From: Oopsacas minuta
Taxonomy: Eukaryota; Porifera; Hexactinellida; Lyssacinosida; Leucopsacidae
Direction of reading: 5' to 3'
NCBI GenBank assembly: GCA_024704765.1
Contig: JAKMXF010000343.1
Coordinates: 62,001 to 126,000, forward strand
DNA: 64,000 nt
Under the pieces are notes generated by a model, which did not search any database, was not told the DNA's origin, and was given only the letters and a program-made list of their open reading frames with translations. Positions 62,744 to 64,000 of the stretch are shown in pieces. The first letter of the stretch is position 1, and every line of letters begins with the position of its first letter. A program made the translations under genes and the position numbers.

Positions 62744-62845
62744 TTTTACAAGTTGTTTACTTGTTGTTTATATCGTTGATTTCATGTTATGATGCTTTCA
62801 AACCCTTCAATTTTCAGTACAGCTTATATAGGATATACTCATATA

Positions 62846-63029
62846 CAGGGTTTCATCCAGATTTTCTGAACCATACGCCTAAAATGTTCGCCTTCATATT
62901 TACGCGCGCCTAGAGTATACATTTAGTATTACGGTATGGGGTCTTCCGCTAATTTTGACCCGCCTAGGTCTATTTTTGCGGAAATATATGCGCCTGTAGC
63001 CGCGTCGCATACGCCTGGATGAAACCCTG
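62846..63029. repeat. hAT-like MITE with 15-bp terminal inverted repeats
   Basis: CAGGGTTTCATCCAG (62846-62860) and CTGGATGAAACCCTG (63015-63029) are perfect inverted repeats. The flanks read CTCATATA and GTCATATA, matching at seven of eight bases, as expected for an 8-bp hAT target duplication. Confidence 0.88.
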
Positions 63030-63117
63030 GTCATATAGGAAGTGCCTTAATGTGTCGGACGTTGTGCAAGTCAGTGTGACTTTCGGCCCACGATGCTGAA
63101 ATATAGTAGTCAAAGAC

Positions 63118-63225
63118 CAGCGGTTCACAACCTTTTTACCCGTGGACCTGTCATTAGAAATTTTCGTGAATATTTTGGTCCCACCCTAGGACCAATATTC
63201 CATGGGAATCGGTCTCAACATTTGT
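63118..63225. repeat. hAT-like fragment (CAGCGGTTCACAACC)
   Basis: The left end CAGCGGTTCACAACCTTTTT and internal CCCGTGGACC resemble the elements at 26.23 and 38.34 kb. No right end was found. Confidence 0.5.
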
Positions 63226-63359
63226 AAGTGGTTTTCGGGTATGCAGAGTTGAGTCCGATTTAGAGGCTTTACTAATCTTATTTTCACACCTTTAGGCTTA
63301 CATTTCAAATGCCATTAATCTCTTATTATACCAACAAATTAGTCATGTAATAGAATACA

Positions 63360-64000
63360 TGGCAGATAATAGTGTTGAAATTCTTGAGCCTGAGAAAGGA
63401 AGAGATCTGTGTCGAGTAAGAGGAGAGGGAGGAATATTTCTAGGTTTTAGGAAAGATATTCTAACTGAAAATTTGACACACAGAGAGAATACATTCCTGA
63501 GTTGTACCCGTTGTCAAGGAATATTAAGTGAGGTATGTGTATCGAGTACTGGGGAACAATTTTGTTCCTGTTGTACCAAGGGAGAGGAACAAACACACCC
63601 GAATATATATGTGAGGGATACAGTTCTCTCACTCAAGTGCTCGTGTCCCTTGTTCCAACGGGGCTGTGAATGGCTAGGAACACTAGGTGAATGTGAGAAC
63701 CATCTTGATGTGTGTAGTCATGTGCATGAGAAATGTAAACTAGGATGTGATATAGTGTTACCACGTCATGAGCTATCTATACATGTCAGTGAAAAGTGCA
63801 AACTTCGTGAAATACCTTGGGAGCATTGTCAGGCAGATTTCAAAGTTTGTGATATGCCGAATCATATAGAAAAGTGTCCAAAAATGCCACTTAAGTGTGA
63901 ACTTAAATGTGGCAGAGTGATGTGTCGTATGGATATGGCACATCATCTAGAGAAAGAGTGTGGTCGTGTGGTAGAGAAATGCAAACTAGGATGTGGAATA
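63360..64000 (+). CDS. TRAF-type zinc-finger protein I (partial, runs off the window)
   Basis: An open frame from MADNSVEILEPEKGRDLCRV to the window end, 213 codons without a stop. It holds the leader, the RING-like cysteines (CTRCQGILSEVCVSSTGEQF) and the first four zinc-finger units. From about 63600 to 64000 the DNA is essentially the same as 59698-60102 of gene G. The first 40 codons are closer to the leader of H. It is thus a mosaic or recent copy. The missing 3' part should encode further fingers, coiled coil and MATH-like domain. Confidence 0.8.

Noticed and set aside
1-64000. CRISPR arrays, rRNA or operon-type organisation
   Set aside because: Genes are spliced and eukaryotic. No regularly spaced direct repeats with unique spacers and no rRNA-like conserved blocks were seen. 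tRNA genes were not found by eye, but a cloverleaf scan was not possible.
1-64000. A transposase or reverse-transcriptase gene that could drive the repeats
   Set aside because: No DDE, RT or integrase motif was recognised in any long frame; all mobile elements here appear non-autonomous.

Overview
The window is a nuclear genome segment from an early-branching animal, most likely a sponge (demosponge-like). Evidence: spliced genes with short GT-AG introns, animal-type signalling and housekeeping genes (Mint/APBA, ACAP, OGT, PRMT5, CCT3, SPCS1), an AT-rich background full of small terminal-inverted-repeat elements, and a large local expansion of TRAF-type zinc-finger genes. The phylum is an inference; no marker here fixes it. 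I worked out exon structures by hand from splice signals, reading frame and remembered family sequence; no search was run.

Layout. 1-345: last exon of an unknown gene. 1.0-1.9 kb: intronless cyclin. 2.0-4.3 kb: APBA/Mint adaptor (PTB-PDZ-PDZ). 4.8-5.1 kb: SPCS1. 5.5-8.7 kb: ACAP-like ArfGAP (BAR-PH-ArfGAP, no ankyrin repeats), followed on the same strand by an all-ankyrin gene (9.0-10.35 kb). 10.7-22.7 kb: CCT3, whose fourth intron (9,350 bp) contains six TRAF-type zinc-finger genes or gene remnants on both strands. 23.1-30.1 kb: a 15-exon SAM-SAM-RA-RA-coiled-coil-PDZ protein. 30.4-34.3 kb: a protein-kinase-like gene preceded by a decayed tandem copy of itself. 35.7-36.3 kb: a small acidic protein, then an antisense fragment of the cyclin gene. 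37.65-51.3 kb: O-GlcNAc transferase (OGT), 21 exons, with antisense genes inside its introns: three divergent mitochondrial bL36 genes and PRMT5 in intron 2, and an acyl-CoA dehydrogenase in intron 8. 51.9-55.7 kb (minus): a beta-propeller-like protein. 57.3-59.0 kb: a TMEM104-like membrane transporter. 59.3-64.0 kb: a second TRAF-type zinc-finger cluster running off the end of the window.

Most notable: the two TRAF-type clusters show recent turnover. Gene B in the CCT3 intron is an exact unequal-crossing-over product of its neighbours A and C (repeat offset 1,553 bp). Genes E and F form a near-identical inverted pair. Genes B and C are almost identical over their zinc fingers but differ by substitutions and indels in the first part of their MATH-like C-terminal domain. 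Frameshifts disrupt genes D and H. This looks like a fast-evolving multigene system hosted in the intron of an essential gene. An immune or self-recognition role is only a hypothesis.

Introns and spacers hold many copies of several MITE families. Most end in TA-CAGT...ACTG-TA, and a separate hAT-like set has CAGGG or CAGTGGTTC ends.
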